The notes under the pieces were generated by a model, which worked only from the letters and a program-made list of their open reading frames with translations, made no database searches and was not told where the DNA came from. Made by a program: the position numbers and the translations under genes. From NCBI GenBank assembly GCA_009827215.1, contig WUAJ01000030.1, forward strand, positions 1-16,392: DNA of 16,392 nucleotides, read 5' to 3'. Source of the DNA: Phycisphaeraceae bacterium. Its GTDB lineage: Bacteria > Planctomycetota > Phycisphaerae > Phycisphaerales > UBA1924. Below are positions 15,984-16,392 of the stretch, in pieces (the stretch's first letter is position 1; each line of letters starts with the position of its first letter).

Positions 15984-16006
15984 ACTATAGAACATGAGAG
16001 CATGTT
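15984..16006 (-). promoter_or_regulatory. rsbV promoter -10 box with adjacent perfect dyad (operator candidate)
   Basis: Minus strand: TATAGT (15989-15984) fits a -10 at 5 of 6, but no -35 is found at 16-18 nt. Instead a perfect dyad AACATG-N4-CATGTT (15991-16006) ends one base upstream of the -10. This place suits a transcription factor site. The predicted start is near 15977, giving a leader of about 36 nt. A 10-bp palindrome TACCGCGGTA lies further up at 16018-16027. Confidence 0.45.
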
Positions 16007-16050
16007 TGGCGCGAAAATACCGCGGTAGTCAAGGTGAGAATCCGCGACAT

Positions 16051-16096
16051 AAAAAAACTCGGAACTGGCTTGAGTGCCGGTTCCAAGTGAGTTTTT
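16051..16096 (-). terminator. Rho-independent terminator of the secretin gene
   Basis: GGAACTGGC (16061-16069), 6-nt loop, GCCGGTTCC (16076-16084), extended by AAAAACTC/GAGTTTTT across a 4-nt bulge. On the minus strand a run of seven Ts follows. It lies 26 nt past the secretin stop and separates it from rsbV. Confidence 0.85.
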
Positions 16097-16122
16097 GGGG
16101 TTCGATTGTAGTGCTGTACCGA

Positions 16123-16392
16123 TTAGCCGCCGAGTTGATCGAGTAGACCTGGGAAGTGGCGTTCCTCTTCCTCGTTCTGGATCAGGATGGTCGGCTTGAG
16201 GAGCACGAGGAGTGTCTTCTCTTCCTTCACATCGATGCGGTTCGAGAAGAATCGCGAGAGGATGGGGATCTTGGAGAGGACTGGGACGCCGGTCTCTACT
16301 TCAACTTCGTCCACGAGGCGCTGTACGCCGAGTAGGATTGTGCCTTGGTCGGGAACAGTGACCGTGGTGTTGATCTGCGTAGAGGTTACGGT
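16123..16392 (-). CDS. Secretin (GspD/PilQ family), C-terminal end, 5' part outside window
   Basis: The frame is open to the right edge, so only the last 89 residues are seen. They match the end of the secretin domain: TTVTVPDQGTILLGVQRL, then GVPVLSKIPILSRFFSNR, then KTLLVLLKPTILIQNEEEE. Secretins form the outer-membrane channel of type II secretion and type IV pilus systems. The acidic EEEERHFPGLLDQLGG tail follows the barrel. GspD and PilQ cannot be separated from this fragment. It may work with pseudopilins such as the one at 1193-2305, though the two are 14 kb apart. Confidence 0.9.
   Translation of the reverse strand, partial: TVTSTQINTTVTVPDQGTILLGVQRLVDEVEVETGVPVLSKIPILSRFFSNRIDVKEEKTLLVLLKPTILIQNEEEERHFPGLLDQLGG

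Overview
The window looks like chromosomal DNA from a planctomycete, most likely of the class Phycisphaerae. The reasons are the gene content and protein style: an FTLIELLVVIAIIALL prepilin with Ala instead of Gly before the cleavage site, an orphan UVR-motif protein, a sigma-70-like factor ending in an unusual tail, an RsbV/RsbW pair with an LSSAALG phosphosite motif, and a secreted ClpP-class protease with a small beta-rich N-terminal module. This is inference from the sequence; no database was searched. Most genes carry GGAG-type ribosome binding sites. No transposase, integrase, CRISPR array, tRNA or rRNA is visible, so this reads as core genome rather than an island.

Layout. 1-874 (+): 3' part of a polyprenyl-phosphate sugar-phosphate transferase for exopolysaccharide. 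875-1192: long structured leader with a good promoter. 1193-2305 (+): prepilin-like protein with its own terminator. 2484-3800 (-): secreted NfeD/SppA/ClpP-type serine protease homologue. 3894-5837 (+): mnmG (tRNA wobble-uridine modification), full length but interrupted by one in-frame TAA at 4608-4610. 5854-6648 (-): UVR-motif protein. 6924-7892 (+): RpoD-like sigma factor. 8095-9105 (+): thioredoxin reductase. 9179-10225 (-): exported TlpA-like thioredoxin-fold protein. 10376-10858 (-): tandem ACT-domain protein. 10957-12726 (-): lipoprotein with a possible TIM-barrel region and a run of 26 glycines. 12864-15000 (-): iscS-iscU-iscA iron-sulfur cluster operon. 15136-15941 (-): rsbV-rsbW partner-switching pair. 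16123-16392 (-): C-terminal end of a secretin.

How the parts fit. The isc genes form a compact transcription unit with a promoter (15068-15096) and a terminator (12801-12833). rsbV and rsbW are 11 nt apart and form a signalling switch; the sigma factor in this window is not next to them and need not be its target. trxB (cytoplasmic reductase) and the exported thioredoxin-like protein converge on one shared 13-bp terminator. The secretin end and the prepilin-like gene belong to the same broad type II secretion / type IV pilus machinery but lie at opposite ends of the window.

The observations most worth a second look are the single nonsense codon in mnmG, the polyglycine tract, the structured leader of the prepilin gene, the perfect AACATG-N4-CATGTT dyad at the rsbV promoter, and the sigma factor's altered -10-contact residue. 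I found no clear evidence of a wholly new multi-gene system.
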